Notes under the pieces: model-generated | What the model was told of the DNA's origin: nothing | Database searches by the model: none | Seen by the model: the letters and a program-made list of their open reading frames with translations, nothing else | Shown: positions 25,854 through 35,590 of the stretch, piece after piece | Numbering within the stretch: the stretch's first letter is position 1 | How the letters are laid out: every line of letters begins with the position of its first letter | DNA from: Parabacteroides sp. AD58 | GTDB lineage: Bacteria; Bacteroidota; Bacteroidia; Bacteroidales; Tannerellaceae | DNA length: 64,000 nt | Assembly (NCBI RefSeq): GCF_023744375.2 | Contig: NZ_CP146284.1 | Span: forward strand, 868,001 to 932,000 | Direction: 5' to 3' | Program-made: the position numbers and the translations under genes

Positions 25854-26452
25854 CTTCCCATCAATGCTCCTACAAATAACTTCACCAACGAAGGATTCAA
25901 CAAAGCAGGCAGTAAAAAGCCGAACAAAGCTCCTAAGAAATGGGCATTATGGTTGATATGATCACTCGCCTGCTTGGCCATATACTGGCAATACAATAAA
26001 TACACAACACCAAACAATATACCCGGAATAGGTAACAAGGCAAAGAAATATATTTTCCCCCACGGATCAAAGAAGATCGAGGAAAATAAAACGGCAGAAA
26101 CGGCTCCTGAAGCACCAATAGACAGATAATAGGGATTGTCTTTCTGTTTTGCCAGATCAAATGATGAAGAAAATATCATTCCACCAAAATATAAAAGAAG
26201 AAAGCCCCACTTTCCGAGTCCTACGTATTGATAGTATTGTTCCATATAGGTACCGAATGACCAGAAGGTAAACATATTTACCAACAGGTGAGTCATATCG
26301 GCATGTACAAAACCATGGGTAAAGACTCGATACCATTCTTTCCTATGGATCACCTGGTAAGGACTCAAGGCCAGTTTCATAGCCAGCGTCTGATTTCCGA
26401 AACAGATGAAAGAGACAACTACCGTTATTCCTAAAATCAAATAGGTTATCAT
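25850..26452 (-). CDS. rhomboid-family intramembrane serine protease
   Basis: 200 residues with six membrane helices. The catalytic Ser lies in GASGAVSA (about 116-123) and the His in NHNAHFLGAL (about 170-178). The HADMTHLLVNMFTFWSFG segment (about 50-67) is typical of the family. It cleaves membrane-embedded segments of other proteins; the client is unknown. It lies 24 bp downstream of the flavoprotein gene. Confidence 0.9.
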   Translation of the reverse strand: MITYLILGITVVVSFICFGNQTLAMKLALSPYQVIHRKEWYRVFTHGFVHADMTHLLVNMFTFWSFGTYMEQYYQYVGLGKWGFLLLYFGGMIFSSSFDLAKQKDNPYYLSIGASGAVSAVLFSSIFFDPWGKIYFFALLPIPGILFGVVYLLYCQYMAKQASDHINHNAHFLGALFGFLLPALLNPSLVKLFVGALMGR

Positions 26453-26476
26453 AATGTCTATATTCTTTTCTTCCTC

Positions 26477-28057
26477 TTATTTCAATAACTCAGCTACCAT
26501 TTCGGCACAACGTTCACCGTCGATAGCAGCCGATACAATACCTCCGGCATATCCGGCACCTTCCCCGCAAGGGAAAAGGCCACGCAAAGTAACATGCTGC
26601 AGGCGTTCTTTATCGCGTAAAATACGTACAGGCGACGATGTTCGGGTTTCCACACCTATCATCAGCGCTTCATTGGTTAAAAAGCCTCTGGATACTTTTC
26701 CGAAGTGACAGAATCCTTCACGCAACCGGTGGGTAATAAATTCCGGCATCCAGAAATGAAGGGGCGAAGATAATACGCCGGGCGTATAGGATGTGACTGG
26801 CAAATCAGCCGACAGGCGTTTATGGATGAAGTCATCCATCCGCTGCGACGGAGCCGTCTGCCGCTGGTTTCCGTTGAGCCAGCAGAGTTCTTCCAGCCGT
26901 TCCTGAAAGGCCATCAATGCCAATGGCGAATCAGCCGGTACTTTCATTTCCTGTCCTTTCATCAGTTCGGGATAATCTTCCGGACGAATTTCTACTACCA
27001 TACCTGAATTGGCCCAATAAGAACCACGAGTAGAAGGCGACATTCCGTTTACAACAATTTGCCGTGGACCGCTGGCTGCCGGTACAACGAAACCTCCCGG
27101 ACACATACAGAATGAATAGACACCACGTCCTTGTACTTGTGTGACGAAACTGTATTCGGCCGCCGGCAAATACTTACCACGACCTTCCTTCCGGTGATAT
27201 TGAATCTGGTCAATCAGTTGCTGCGGATGTTCCAGACGAACTCCCACGGCAATACCTTTTGCCTCAATCGGGATTTGAGCATTATACAGATAATAATAGA
27301 CGTCACGCGCAGAATGCCCTGTAGCCAGAATAACTGGTCCCATAAATGTCTCACCTGTCTGTGTCTCTATACCGATCACTTCGTTATCCCGGATGATCAG
27401 CCGGTCCATACGGGTTTCAAAGTGCACTTCTCCGCCCGACCGAAGGATTTGTTCACGCATGTTCTCAATCACACGTGGTAATTTGTCCGTTCCAATATGC
27501 GGATGAGCGTCCGACAGGATCGAGGGACTGGCACCATGCTGGCAGAATACATTCAGGATCTTCTCAACCGAACCCCGTTTCTTGCTTCGAGTATAAAGCT
27601 TACCGTCTGAATAAGCGCCGGCTCCTCCTTCACCAAAGCTGTAATTCGACTCCGGATTTACCAAATGTTCCCGACTAATACGGGCAATATCTTTCTTCCT
27701 TTCCCGTACATTCTTGCCTCGTTCTACCACAATCGGACGAAGTCCCAGTTCGATAGCCCGTAAAGCAGCAAACAAGCCTCCAGGTCCAGCGCCCACAATC
27801 ACTACGGGCTTTCCCGACGAAACATCTCCGTATGCTACCGACTGGTAAGCCGGTTCCGTCGGATCTTCCTCGATAAAAACCTGTACTTTAAGATTCACAA
27901 ATATCGTACGCTGTCGGGCATCAATCGAACGTTTCAGAATGCGGACAGCATGAATGTCTTTTACCGATAAAGCCAACTCCCGGGAAAGCACCGTCTTTAA
28001 AGCCTGCTCGTTGGCTGCTTCTTCAGGCAATATGCGTAATTGTATTTCTTTAATCAT
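26477..28057 (-). CDS. FAD-dependent oxidoreductase (COG2509-like)
   Basis: 526 residues from the ATG at 28057; a TTG three codons upstream is less likely. A small N-terminal domain (about 1-80) precedes the FAD-binding Rossmann motif GAGPGGLFAA (about 91-100), SFGEGGAGAYSDGKL (about 144) and a C-terminal GEGAGYAGG FAD-contact motif (about 496). This describes the widespread uncharacterised flavoprotein dehydrogenase of COG2509. It is cytoplasmic. The physiological substrate is not known. Confidence 0.88.
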   Translation of the reverse strand: MIKEIQLRILPEEAANEQALKTVLSRELALSVKDIHAVRILKRSIDARQRTIFVNLKVQVFIEEDPTEPAYQSVAYGDVSSGKPVVIVGAGPGGLFAALRAIELGLRPIVVERGKNVRERKKDIARISREHLVNPESNYSFGEGGAGAYSDGKLYTRSKKRGSVEKILNVFCQHGASPSILSDAHPHIGTDKLPRVIENMREQILRSGGEVHFETRMDRLIIRDNEVIGIETQTGETFMGPVILATGHSARDVYYYLYNAQIPIEAKGIAVGVRLEHPQQLIDQIQYHRKEGRGKYLPAAEYSFVTQVQGRGVYSFCMCPGGFVVPAASGPRQIVVNGMSPSTRGSYWANSGMVVEIRPEDYPELMKGQEMKVPADSPLALMAFQERLEELCWLNGNQRQTAPSQRMDDFIHKRLSADLPVTSYTPGVLSSPLHFWMPEFITHRLREGFCHFGKVSRGFLTNEALMIGVETRTSSPVRILRDKERLQHVTLRGLFPCGEGAGYAGGIVSAAIDGERCAEMVAELLK

Positions 28058-28095
28058 GTAAGTCAATCATTAATCAATGATAAATTATACCGAGA

Positions 28096-29472
28096 CTAAC
28101 CGAACAACTGCCGGAACGCCTCTTCTACTTTCCGAACCTGCACAATCTGAATCCGGCAACGACTCGCATCAAAACCTTTCAGATTATTATAAGGAATCAG
28201 AATGCGGGAAAAGCCCAACTTTTCTGCTTCCATGATCCGTTGTTCAATCCGGTTTACCGGACGGATCTCACCCGACAAACCCACCTCACCGGCCATGCAA
28301 GCACCCGGTTCGATGGAAATATCCAAGCTTGACGACAGGACAGCTGCCAACACAGCCAAGTCGATTGCCGGATCATTGACACGCAAACCACCAGCAATAT
28401 TCAGGAAAACGTCTTTCTGAGCCAACTTGAATCCTGCCCGTTTCTCCAAGACTGCCAATAACATGTTCATCCGTCGGATATCAAAACCGGTAGCACTCCG
28501 CTGCGGTGTTCCATAAACGGCCGAGCTTACCAAAGCCTGCGTTTCAATCAGGAACGGACGAATTCCTTCAATAGCAGCGGCAATGGCTACGCCACTCAGT
28601 CCTTCATGATTCTGCGTAAGCAACAGTTCTGACGGATTACTTACTTCCCGCAAACCTTCCTGTCTCATTTCATATATTCCCAACTCAGCCGTGCTACCAA
28701 AACGGTTCTTGATACTACGCAGAATCCGGTACATATAGTGCTGGTCGCCTTCGAACTGTAAAACAGTATCTACAATATGTTCCAAGACTTTCGGTCCGGC
28801 AATGCTTCCCTCTTTATTAATATGGCCGATCAACAATACCGGTACTCCACTTTCCTTGGCATATTTAAGAATAGCTGCACTACACTCACGAACCTGGGAA
28901 ACACTACCCGGAGAAGATTCTACCAGCTCGGTAAAAATCGTTTGAATGGAATCTATAATCAACAAATCAGGCTGGATGTTCTGTGCTTGTACGAAGATCT
29001 GCTCCAGATTGGTCTCACACAAGATCAGGCAATTCTGGCTTTCAGGCGCCAGACGGTCCGCACGCATTTTCAGCTGACGATAACTTTCTTCCCCAGAAAC
29101 GTACAGAACCTTCAGATCATGCAGCTTGAGGATGGTCTGCAAAACCAAGGTCGATTTTCCGATTCCCGGTTCACCGCCAATCAAGACCAAAGACCCTTTC
29201 ACCAGACCACCGCCCAACACACGGTTCAGTTCCTGGTCTTTCATATCCAGCCGGTCTTCCTTTTCCGCCGTAATGTCGCGCAGCAATACCGGACGCGCCT
29301 GTCCTCTCTCGCTCAATCCAGAAGGAACCGGCCGTTTAGCCGCAGGTGTTTCTTTGGTCACTACTTCTTCTACATAGGTATTCCATTCTCCGCAGTTTGG
29401 ACACTTTCCCAACCATTTCGGAGAATCGGCACCACAATTCGAACAAACATAAACCGTCTTCGTCTTTGCCAT
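28096..29472 (-). CDS. radA: DNA repair protein RadA
   Basis: 458 residues, full length. An N-terminal zinc finger (CSNCGADSPKWLGKCPNC) is followed by a RecA-like ATPase with Walker A GGEPGIGKST (about 98), the RadA KNRFG motif (about 257) and a C-terminal Lon-like domain (about 300-458). RadA is a branch-migration helicase in recombinational repair. The gene has a terminator before it and ends 38 bp upstream of the flavoprotein start. Confidence 0.97.
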   Translation of the reverse strand: MAKTKTVYVCSNCGADSPKWLGKCPNCGEWNTYVEEVVTKETPAAKRPVPSGLSERGQARPVLLRDITAEKEDRLDMKDQELNRVLGGGLVKGSLVLIGGEPGIGKSTLVLQTILKLHDLKVLYVSGEESYRQLKMRADRLAPESQNCLILCETNLEQIFVQAQNIQPDLLIIDSIQTIFTELVESSPGSVSQVRECSAAILKYAKESGVPVLLIGHINKEGSIAGPKVLEHIVDTVLQFEGDQHYMYRILRSIKNRFGSTAELGIYEMRQEGLREVSNPSELLLTQNHEGLSGVAIAAAIEGIRPFLIETQALVSSAVYGTPQRSATGFDIRRMNMLLAVLEKRAGFKLAQKDVFLNIAGGLRVNDPAIDLAVLAAVLSSSLDISIEPGACMAGEVGLSGEIRPVNRIEQRIMEAEKLGFSRILIPYNNLKGFDASRCRIQIVQVRKVEEAFRQLFG

Positions 29473-29486
29473 TTACCTTTATATTA

Positions 29487-29542
29487 AATACAAAAGACAC
29501 GAAGCCCGGCGTGTTCATACGACTGACGCCATCTCCGTGTCT
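29487..29542 (-). terminator. terminator between the GNAT-nitrilase gene and radA
   Basis: Long imperfect hairpin with outer arms 29495-29501 and 29536-29542 and an inner GGCGT/ACGCC pairing. The minus strand continues into TTTTGTATTT. Confidence 0.6.
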
Positions 29543-29554
29543 CTGTCTAAATAC

Positions 29555-31093
29555 TTATTTATTCTTCTTCAACCGGACTTCATACAAGTCATTTCGGCGA
29601 TCTTTCAAATTACGTACACTTCCATAGGTATGTAATTCGCTCAACAAATCCAAATCGACATCCGATACCAGAATCATTTCTGTATTCGGGGTTGCTTCGG
29701 CCCTGTTTCCATCTGTCGGAAAGGCAAAGTCACACGGAGTAAAGACTCCCGACTGAGCGTACTGAATATCCATATTATGTACACGCGGCAAGTTACCTAC
29801 ACTACCGGCAATAACGACGAAACATTCATTTTCAATTGCACGAGCCTGGGCACAGACCCGTACACGTGAATAGGCGTTCTGCGTATCAGTCAAATATGGA
29901 ACGAACAAAATCTGCATTCCCTGTTCGGCCATGATACGGGATAATTCCGGGAACTCCACATCATAACAGATCAAGACACCAATCTTGGCAGAATCAGTCT
30001 CAAAAGTCTGTACTTTCTTACCGCCCGAAAGTCCCCAGCTCTTGGCTTCATCCGGAGTAATATGAATTTTCTCATACGTCTCATAAGAACCGTCACGACG
30101 GCACAAGAATCCAACATTATACAATCCGTCTCCCCGCATCTGAGGCATACTTCCAGTAATGATATTGATATTGTAACTGATAGCCAGCTCAACAAAGCGC
30201 TTCCGCATTTCATCCGTGTACTGAGCCAACTCACGGATCGCTTCTGATTCGCTCATGTGATTGAATTTAGCCATCAGCGGTGCATTGAAATATTCGGGGA
30301 AAAGGATGAAATCGCTTTTATAATCCGACACGGCATCGACGAAGAATTCGACTTGCTCGAATACGTCGTTCAAGCTTTTGTACGGACGCATCTGCCATTG
30401 AACCAGACCGACACGCACCGTCGTTTTCGTGGCAATTACTTCCGGTTTCGGCTGATAATAAATATTATCCCACTGCAACAAGGTCGCATAATGCTTTGAC
30501 TCCTCATCATTCGGCAGATAATTCGTCATCACCTTACGCACATGGAAATCATTCGACAGCTGGAACGTCAGTACCGGATCATAAATCTCTTTCTTACGGA
30601 CTTTATCAATATACTCTTTCGGGCGCATGGTATCCGCATACTTATGATAATTAGGAATACGCCCGCCAAACATAATTGCCTTCAAATTCAGGCTTTCACA
30701 AAGTTCCTTCCGATAATCATACATACGACGGGCCAGACGCAAACCCCGATAATCCGGATGTATAAAGACTTCAATACCATATAGGATATTACCCTTTGGA
30801 TTATGTGTATTGAATGTTTCGTTTCCCGTAACATCAGCATAAGTGTGATCGTTCTTGACACGGTCATAATCAACGATAATAGAAAGGGCACAACCGACAA
30901 TCTTATTATCAACAACCGTCACAACCTGACCTTCGGGGAAAATAGTAAGTAATTTTTCGATTTGCTCTTTCGTCCAGAACACATCTGAACCATCAGAATA
31001 AACACGTCTGAACGACTGAGCCAACTGTTTATAATCCGTCATCTGCAACGGACGGACAATTACTTTGTTAATGTTTTGAGTATGTTGTTCCAT
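29555..31093 (-). CDS. GNAT acetyltransferase fused to carbon-nitrogen hydrolase
   Basis: 512 residues from the ATG at 31093 (a GTG eight codons upstream is less likely). The N-terminal GNAT domain (about 1-190; HPDYRGLRLARRMYDYRKE near 120) is followed by a nitrilase-superfamily domain (about 225-500) with the triad Glu in LFPEYFN, Lys in YEKIHI and Cys in LICYDVEFP. The nitrilase part hydrolyses amides and the GNAT part moves an acyl group from CoA, so a coupled acetyl/amide metabolite repair or modification step is plausible. The fusion is common in Bacteroidetes; its substrate is not established. Confidence 0.9.
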   Translation of the reverse strand: MEQHTQNINKVIVRPLQMTDYKQLAQSFRRVYSDGSDVFWTKEQIEKLLTIFPEGQVVTVVDNKIVGCALSIIVDYDRVKNDHTYADVTGNETFNTHNPKGNILYGIEVFIHPDYRGLRLARRMYDYRKELCESLNLKAIMFGGRIPNYHKYADTMRPKEYIDKVRKKEIYDPVLTFQLSNDFHVRKVMTNYLPNDEESKHYATLLQWDNIYYQPKPEVIATKTTVRVGLVQWQMRPYKSLNDVFEQVEFFVDAVSDYKSDFILFPEYFNAPLMAKFNHMSESEAIRELAQYTDEMRKRFVELAISYNINIITGSMPQMRGDGLYNVGFLCRRDGSYETYEKIHITPDEAKSWGLSGGKKVQTFETDSAKIGVLICYDVEFPELSRIMAEQGMQILFVPYLTDTQNAYSRVRVCAQARAIENECFVVIAGSVGNLPRVHNMDIQYAQSGVFTPCDFAFPTDGNRAEATPNTEMILVSDVDLDLLSELHTYGSVRNLKDRRNDLYEVRLKKNK

Positions 31094-31193
31094 CACAATC
31101 TGTGTATTTAACCGCACAAAAGTACAAACTAAAACGCCAATGACTATCCTTTTCTCCCAAGAAAAGCAGAAAATATTACAAAAGAACCTTTTC

Positions 31194-33494
31194 CTACAAT
31201 GTCAATGATACTTCTACGCCTACTTGCAACGGTTTTCCAAGCTGTATGAACGGATTGCCAAACGACTCAAAATAGAATGCCGAATAAGTTGTATTGGTCA
31301 AGTTCTTGGTCCAGACACTCAAGTTGATCTTGTCTTTGCGTACTCCGGCCCTTGCGTTCAGTGTCAGATAGAAATCCTGATAAATATCATTGTATTCAGT
31401 CCAGAATATTTTTCCGATTCCGTTCAATTGTGCCGAAGCATAAACCTGATCCAGCCACTTTCCCTGCAGGCTCTTCGTATACTGTAACCCCAGACTGACG
31501 GTATGGCGCGGTGTGTACGGTACATAATTCCCCTTAAAGTCTTCCTTTCCGTTGTTATAATCACGGAATGTAGCATGCGTATAACCATAATTCAGATCAG
31601 CAGTCAGGCCAGTCATCAATAAAGCACGTAGAGACGCTTCAACACCATAGCTGCGGGCTTTTCCGGCATTCGCCAGCACACGTCCGTTACCACTATTGAC
31701 AAACTTGGTGATCTGCAAATCCTGAATGTCCATCAAGAAAGCTGTCAGCTCCGTACTGAGACGGTCTTTGATCAGTTCGCTCCGGATACCCAATTCATAA
31801 TTCCAGCTCTTTTCCGGTTTATAGGCTGCCACGTCTTCAACCGGCGTCGGTTTTTCCAGTTCCATGGGAATCATCGAACTGAAAGCCGACATCATGTCGT
31901 ATTTCATCTGAGCCTGCATCACATCGGCCGACATCTGTACATTATAACCACCCGTTTTGTAACCTTTGGCTACGGATACATACGTATAAGTTGAAGGTGA
32001 ACATTCATATTTCAAGGATACTTTGGGCAAAACCTCCCAAAAATCCTGCGAAGCGTGTACATCCATCACTGTCGGTCCATAAAAAGAATCCAACGGAATT
32101 TCCATTTCTCCAAAGCTGGCCGACATGTTCATCTTCGCTTCACCGGTATAGCCTAATTTCTGTTTCTCATAATCCAGACGAACACCTGCCGTTAGCGACA
32201 AACCGTCGACAAACAGATTATTATAGGTAGACTGATGGAAAAGGGCCAGACCAAACGAAGGTGTATCAAAATTACCCGGGATATACAGTTCTTTATCCGT
32301 AATCTTCAAAGCAGGCATTTTCGGATTATTCGAATTCTCCTTGATCTGATCAAAGACGGGCTGCAGTACTTCTTTAATACCATCTTCTTTAAATGTAACC
32401 GGTCCGTCTGTATTCAGACTGTTGTAAAATCCGTACAATCCAAACGACCACTGATAGTTCCGGTCTGTATTGCTCTTTACAGCCACCTCTTCACTGAAAG
32501 CATGCTGTTTCTGTTTCTGGTTCAGCGTAAAGATCGATTTCGGAGAGAAGTCCTGATCCATATGCATGTCATCATTCAGATACTGATATCCGGTCGTGCT
32601 GCTCAACAGAATCTGGTCGGTCTTATATTCCAACAATAAGCTGTTTGCCACCATTGTCCGTTTATACGACGAAGGATCATTGATATTTACCGGGGCCACC
32701 GAGCCGGAAGCAGCGTCATACAGTCCGTAAGGAAATGCTCCCTGATCCGAATAATCAGCCGACAGCGTATAAGCCATGCGGAAATTCGGATTAAAGCGTC
32801 CTTCCAACTTGATCCGTCCGCCCACCGACTGCTCATTATCGGCTTTTTTCCCCGTATATTCATTCGTAAAGAAACCACTGTTACGATCATAATACACACC
32901 AGCGGTAAAACCGAATTTATCATTAATCACACCATAGTGGGAAGCTTTGACTTTCACCTGTCCATAATTCCCGGCCGAAACAGAAAGTTTCTTTCCCTGG
33001 AAATCAAAAGGTGAAATCGTGTAGATATTAACAATACCGCCCATCGCATTACGTCCGTACAAGGTTCCTTGCGGACCACGCAATACTTCAATCCGCTGAA
33101 TATCGGTCAATTCAAAATCGAAGGTACTCTTGTCAAGATAAGGAACATTGTCGACATACATGCCAATAGACTGACCGCTGCTTCGGGCACCAATGCCACG
33201 GATATAAATGGCCGATGTCAATTTAGCACCATAATCCGGCATATAAAGGTTCGGAACAAACGAGCTGATGTCTTTCAGGGCATCAATCTGCCGTCCGATA
33301 ATCTGCTGAGGAGATAAAACGGTTACGGAACCCGGAAGTTTCCGCAAATCATTTGTCTCTTTTGTGGAGGATGTCAGAATGATTTCCTCTATATTATATG
33401 TACGAATCGTATCTTTCGGATTGATTTCATCCGCCATGACAATTTCTGAGCCTGCCAACAGAATTGCCACCATCAACATTTGTTCTCTTTTCAT
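31194..33494 (-). CDS. TonB-dependent outer-membrane receptor
   Basis: 766 residues from the ATG at 33494, chosen because a signal peptide (MKREQMLM... ending VMADE) starts there. The plug domain (about 50-160) contains IRGIGAR and IEVLRGPQGTLYGRNAMGG; the remainder is a 22-strand barrel ending in a hydrophobic C-terminal strand (QVGVEVSLTL). No CarboxypepD_reg domain and no SusD partner, so a siderophore or vitamin receptor is more likely than a glycan one. It is divergent from etfB; a palindrome overlaps its likely promoter. Confidence 0.92.
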   Translation of the reverse strand: MKREQMLMVAILLAGSEIVMADEINPKDTIRTYNIEEIILTSSTKETNDLRKLPGSVTVLSPQQIIGRQIDALKDISSFVPNLYMPDYGAKLTSAIYIRGIGARSSGQSIGMYVDNVPYLDKSTFDFELTDIQRIEVLRGPQGTLYGRNAMGGIVNIYTISPFDFQGKKLSVSAGNYGQVKVKASHYGVINDKFGFTAGVYYDRNSGFFTNEYTGKKADNEQSVGGRIKLEGRFNPNFRMAYTLSADYSDQGAFPYGLYDAASGSVAPVNINDPSSYKRTMVANSLLLEYKTDQILLSSTTGYQYLNDDMHMDQDFSPKSIFTLNQKQKQHAFSEEVAVKSNTDRNYQWSFGLYGFYNSLNTDGPVTFKEDGIKEVLQPVFDQIKENSNNPKMPALKITDKELYIPGNFDTPSFGLALFHQSTYNNLFVDGLSLTAGVRLDYEKQKLGYTGEAKMNMSASFGEMEIPLDSFYGPTVMDVHASQDFWEVLPKVSLKYECSPSTYTYVSVAKGYKTGGYNVQMSADVMQAQMKYDMMSAFSSMIPMELEKPTPVEDVAAYKPEKSWNYELGIRSELIKDRLSTELTAFLMDIQDLQITKFVNSGNGRVLANAGKARSYGVEASLRALLMTGLTADLNYGYTHATFRDYNNGKEDFKGNYVPYTPRHTVSLGLQYTKSLQGKWLDQVYASAQLNGIGKIFWTEYNDIYQDFYLTLNARAGVRKDKINLSVWTKNLTNTTYSAFYFESFGNPFIQLGKPLQVGVEVSLTL

Positions 33495-33552
33495 TTCCAC
33501 TACTGGTATATTGTTTACGGTTGCAAAGGAAAGACAAATCGACCAAACAGGC

Positions 33553-33572
33553 AATCACTACTATTAGTGATT
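33553..33572. promoter_or_regulatory. palindromic operator candidate between TonB receptor and etfB
   Basis: AATCACTA and TAGTGATT, perfect 8-bp arms with a 4-bp centre. The palindrome covers the -33 area of the likely TonB receptor promoter (ATTG, 20 bp, TTCCTTTG on the minus strand) and lies 14 bp upstream of the etfB -33 box. The geometry fits a dimeric repressor; the protein is unknown. Confidence 0.5.
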
Positions 33573-33585
33573 TTTCGGTTCATTC

Positions 33586-33616
33586 TTTCCTAATCTCAAT
33601 TTAATAATTACTTTTG
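33586..33616 (+). promoter_or_regulatory. promoter of the etfB-etfA-acyl-CoA dehydrogenase operon
   Basis: TTTC (33586-33589), 19 bp, then a perfect TACTTTTG (33609-33616); the leader to the etfB ATG is about 30 nt. Confidence 0.6.
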
Positions 33617-33651
33617 CAACCAAAGAAAAAACGAATATAATATCCAATAAA

Positions 33652-34557
33652 ATGAGTTTACGAATTATTGTATTAGCGAAGCAGGTTCCCGACACACGAA
33701 ACGTCGGAAAGGATGCCATGAAAGAAGACGGAACTGTTAACCGTGCCGCACTTCCCGCCATATTTAATCCTGAAGACCTGAACGCCTTAGAACAGGCTTT
33801 GCGCCTGAAAGACACACATCCGGGATCGACTGTCACGCTGCTGACCATGGGTCCTGGTCGTGCTGCAGAAATCATCAGAGAAGGTTTATACCGTGGTGCC
33901 GACGGCGGTTATCTGCTTACAGACAGAGCGTTTGCCGGAGCCGACACATTAGCAACTTCGTATGCCCTGGCTACAGCCATCAAGAAGATCAAAGATTATG
34001 ATGTGATCATCGGCGGCCGACAGGCAATCGATGGAGATACGGCTCAGGTAGGTCCGCAAGTAGCAGAGAAATTAGGCCTGACACAGATCACGTATGCCGA
34101 AGAAATCCTGAATGTTGACGAAGAAGCTCGTCGCATCACCGTAAAACGCCATATCGACGGTGGCGTAGAAACCGTTGAAGGACCGCTGCCTATTGTGATT
34201 ACGGTAAATGGATCGGCTGCTCCTTGCCGCCCGCGCAATGCAAAACTGGTACAGAAATACAAACGAGCTTTGGGCAAACAGGAAAAAGCTCCGGCTCCAG
34301 CTTGCCATCCTGATGGAACACCGGCTCTTAAATATGCTGAACTGTATGAGACTCGCCCTTATCTGAACATTCCGGAATGGAGCGTTGCTGATGTAAACGG
34401 CGATTTGAAACAATGTGGTTTGTCAGGTTCTCCTACGAAGGTGAAATCTATTCAGAACATTGTTTTCCAGGCTAAGGAAAGCAAGACACTGACCAGCTCG
34501 GATAAAGATATTGAAGATTTGATTGTTGAACTGTTAGCCAATCACACGATTGGATAA
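33652..34557 (+). CDS. etfB: electron transfer flavoprotein subunit beta
   Basis: 301 residues; ETF beta fold with LAKQVPDTR (about 8) and the nucleotide-contact region GRQAIDGDTAQVGP (about 123-136). Longer than the classic 250 or so residues owing to a C-terminal extension. With EtfA it takes electrons from acyl-CoA dehydrogenases and passes them on. It is first in a three-gene operon with etfA and an acyl-CoA dehydrogenase, a complete donor-carrier set. Confidence 0.95.
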   Translation: MSLRIIVLAKQVPDTRNVGKDAMKEDGTVNRAALPAIFNPEDLNALEQALRLKDTHPGSTVTLLTMGPGRAAEIIREGLYRGADGGYLLTDRAFAGADTLATSYALATAIKKIKDYDVIIGGRQAIDGDTAQVGPQVAEKLGLTQITYAEEILNVDEEARRITVKRHIDGGVETVEGPLPIVITVNGSAAPCRPRNAKLVQKYKRALGKQEKAPAPACHPDGTPALKYAELYETRPYLNIPEWSVADVNGDLKQCGLSGSPTKVKSIQNIVFQAKESKTLTSSDKDIEDLIVELLANHTIG

Positions 34558-34567
34558 AAATATACCT

Positions 34568-35587
34568 ATGAACAACGTATTTGTATATTGTGAGCTTGAA
34601 GGCAAAACCGTTGCTGATGTAAGTCTCGAACTCCTGACAAAAGGCAGGAAATTAGCCAATCAGTTAGGCTGTCAGTTGGAAGCCATCATCGCAGGAACAG
34701 ATTTGACTGGCGTTGAAAGCCAAGTGCTTCCGTATGGCGTTGATAAAGTACATATATTCGATGCTCCGGGCCTTTTCCCCTATACTACTTTGCCTCATGC
34801 ATCTATTCTTATCAATCTGTTTAAAGAAGAAAAACCGCAGATTTGCCTGATGGGCGCTACGGTAATCGGACGTGATTTGGGTCCGCGTGTTTCTTCAGCC
34901 TTGACCAGCGGTCTGACGGCCGATTGTACTTCTCTGGAAATCGGTTCTCACGAAGACAAGAAAGCCGGAAAGACATACGAAAACCTACTGTACCAGATTC
35001 GTCCGGCCTTCGGTGGTAACATCGTGGCTACGATCATCAATCCAGAACATCGCCCACAGATGGCAACTGTCCGTGAAGGTGTGATGAAGAAAGAGATTCT
35101 GGATCCGAACTATCAAGGCGAAGTAATCCGTCATGATGTAGCGAAATATGTTCCGGAGACAGACTTCGTTGTGAAAGTCATCGACCGTCATATCGAGAAA
35201 GCCAAGCACAACCTGAAAGGCGCTCCTATCGTTGTTGCCGGCGGTTACGGCATGGGTTCAAAAGAAGGATTCGACATGTTGTTCGAATTGGCTAAGGAAC
35301 TTCACGCAGAAGTCGGAGCGAGCCGCGCGGCTGTCGATGCCGGATTCTGTGAACACGACCGTCAGATCGGTCAAACCGGTGTAACGGTTCGTCCGAAATT
35401 ATATATTGCATGTGGTATCTCCGGGCAAATCCAGCACATCGCCGGTATGCAGGATGCAGGCATCATCATCTCGATCAATAATGATGAAAACGCACCGATC
35501 AATGCGATCGCCGACTATGTAATCAACGGTACCGTTGAAGAAGTGATTCCGAAGATGATCAAGTATTACAAAAAGAACAGTAAATAA
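34568..35587 (+). CDS. etfA: electron transfer flavoprotein subunit alpha
   Basis: 339 residues from the ATG at 34568; a TTG at 34550 inside etfB is possible but less likely. The C-terminal FAD-binding domain is intact (GASRAAVDAGFCEHDRQIGQ, about 250-270; GISGQIQHIAGM, about 285). EtfA and EtfB form the electron carrier that accepts from the acyl-CoA dehydrogenase encoded next. Only 10 bp separate it from etfB and 3 bp from the next gene. Confidence 0.95.
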   Translation: MNNVFVYCELEGKTVADVSLELLTKGRKLANQLGCQLEAIIAGTDLTGVESQVLPYGVDKVHIFDAPGLFPYTTLPHASILINLFKEEKPQICLMGATVIGRDLGPRVSSALTSGLTADCTSLEIGSHEDKKAGKTYENLLYQIRPAFGGNIVATIINPEHRPQMATVREGVMKKEILDPNYQGEVIRHDVAKYVPETDFVVKVIDRHIEKAKHNLKGAPIVVAGGYGMGSKEGFDMLFELAKELHAEVGASRAAVDAGFCEHDRQIGQTGVTVRPKLYIACGISGQIQHIAGMQDAGIIISINNDENAPINAIADYVINGTVEEVIPKMIKYYKKNSK

Positions 35588-35590
35588 GAT

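Noticed and set aside
28777..29487. 236-codon plus-strand frame
   Set aside because: Lies wholly antisense to radA, whose motifs are complete; no start context or family match.
34550..34567. TTG start for EtfA inside etfB
   Set aside because: The ATG at 34568 is closer to the family N-terminus.
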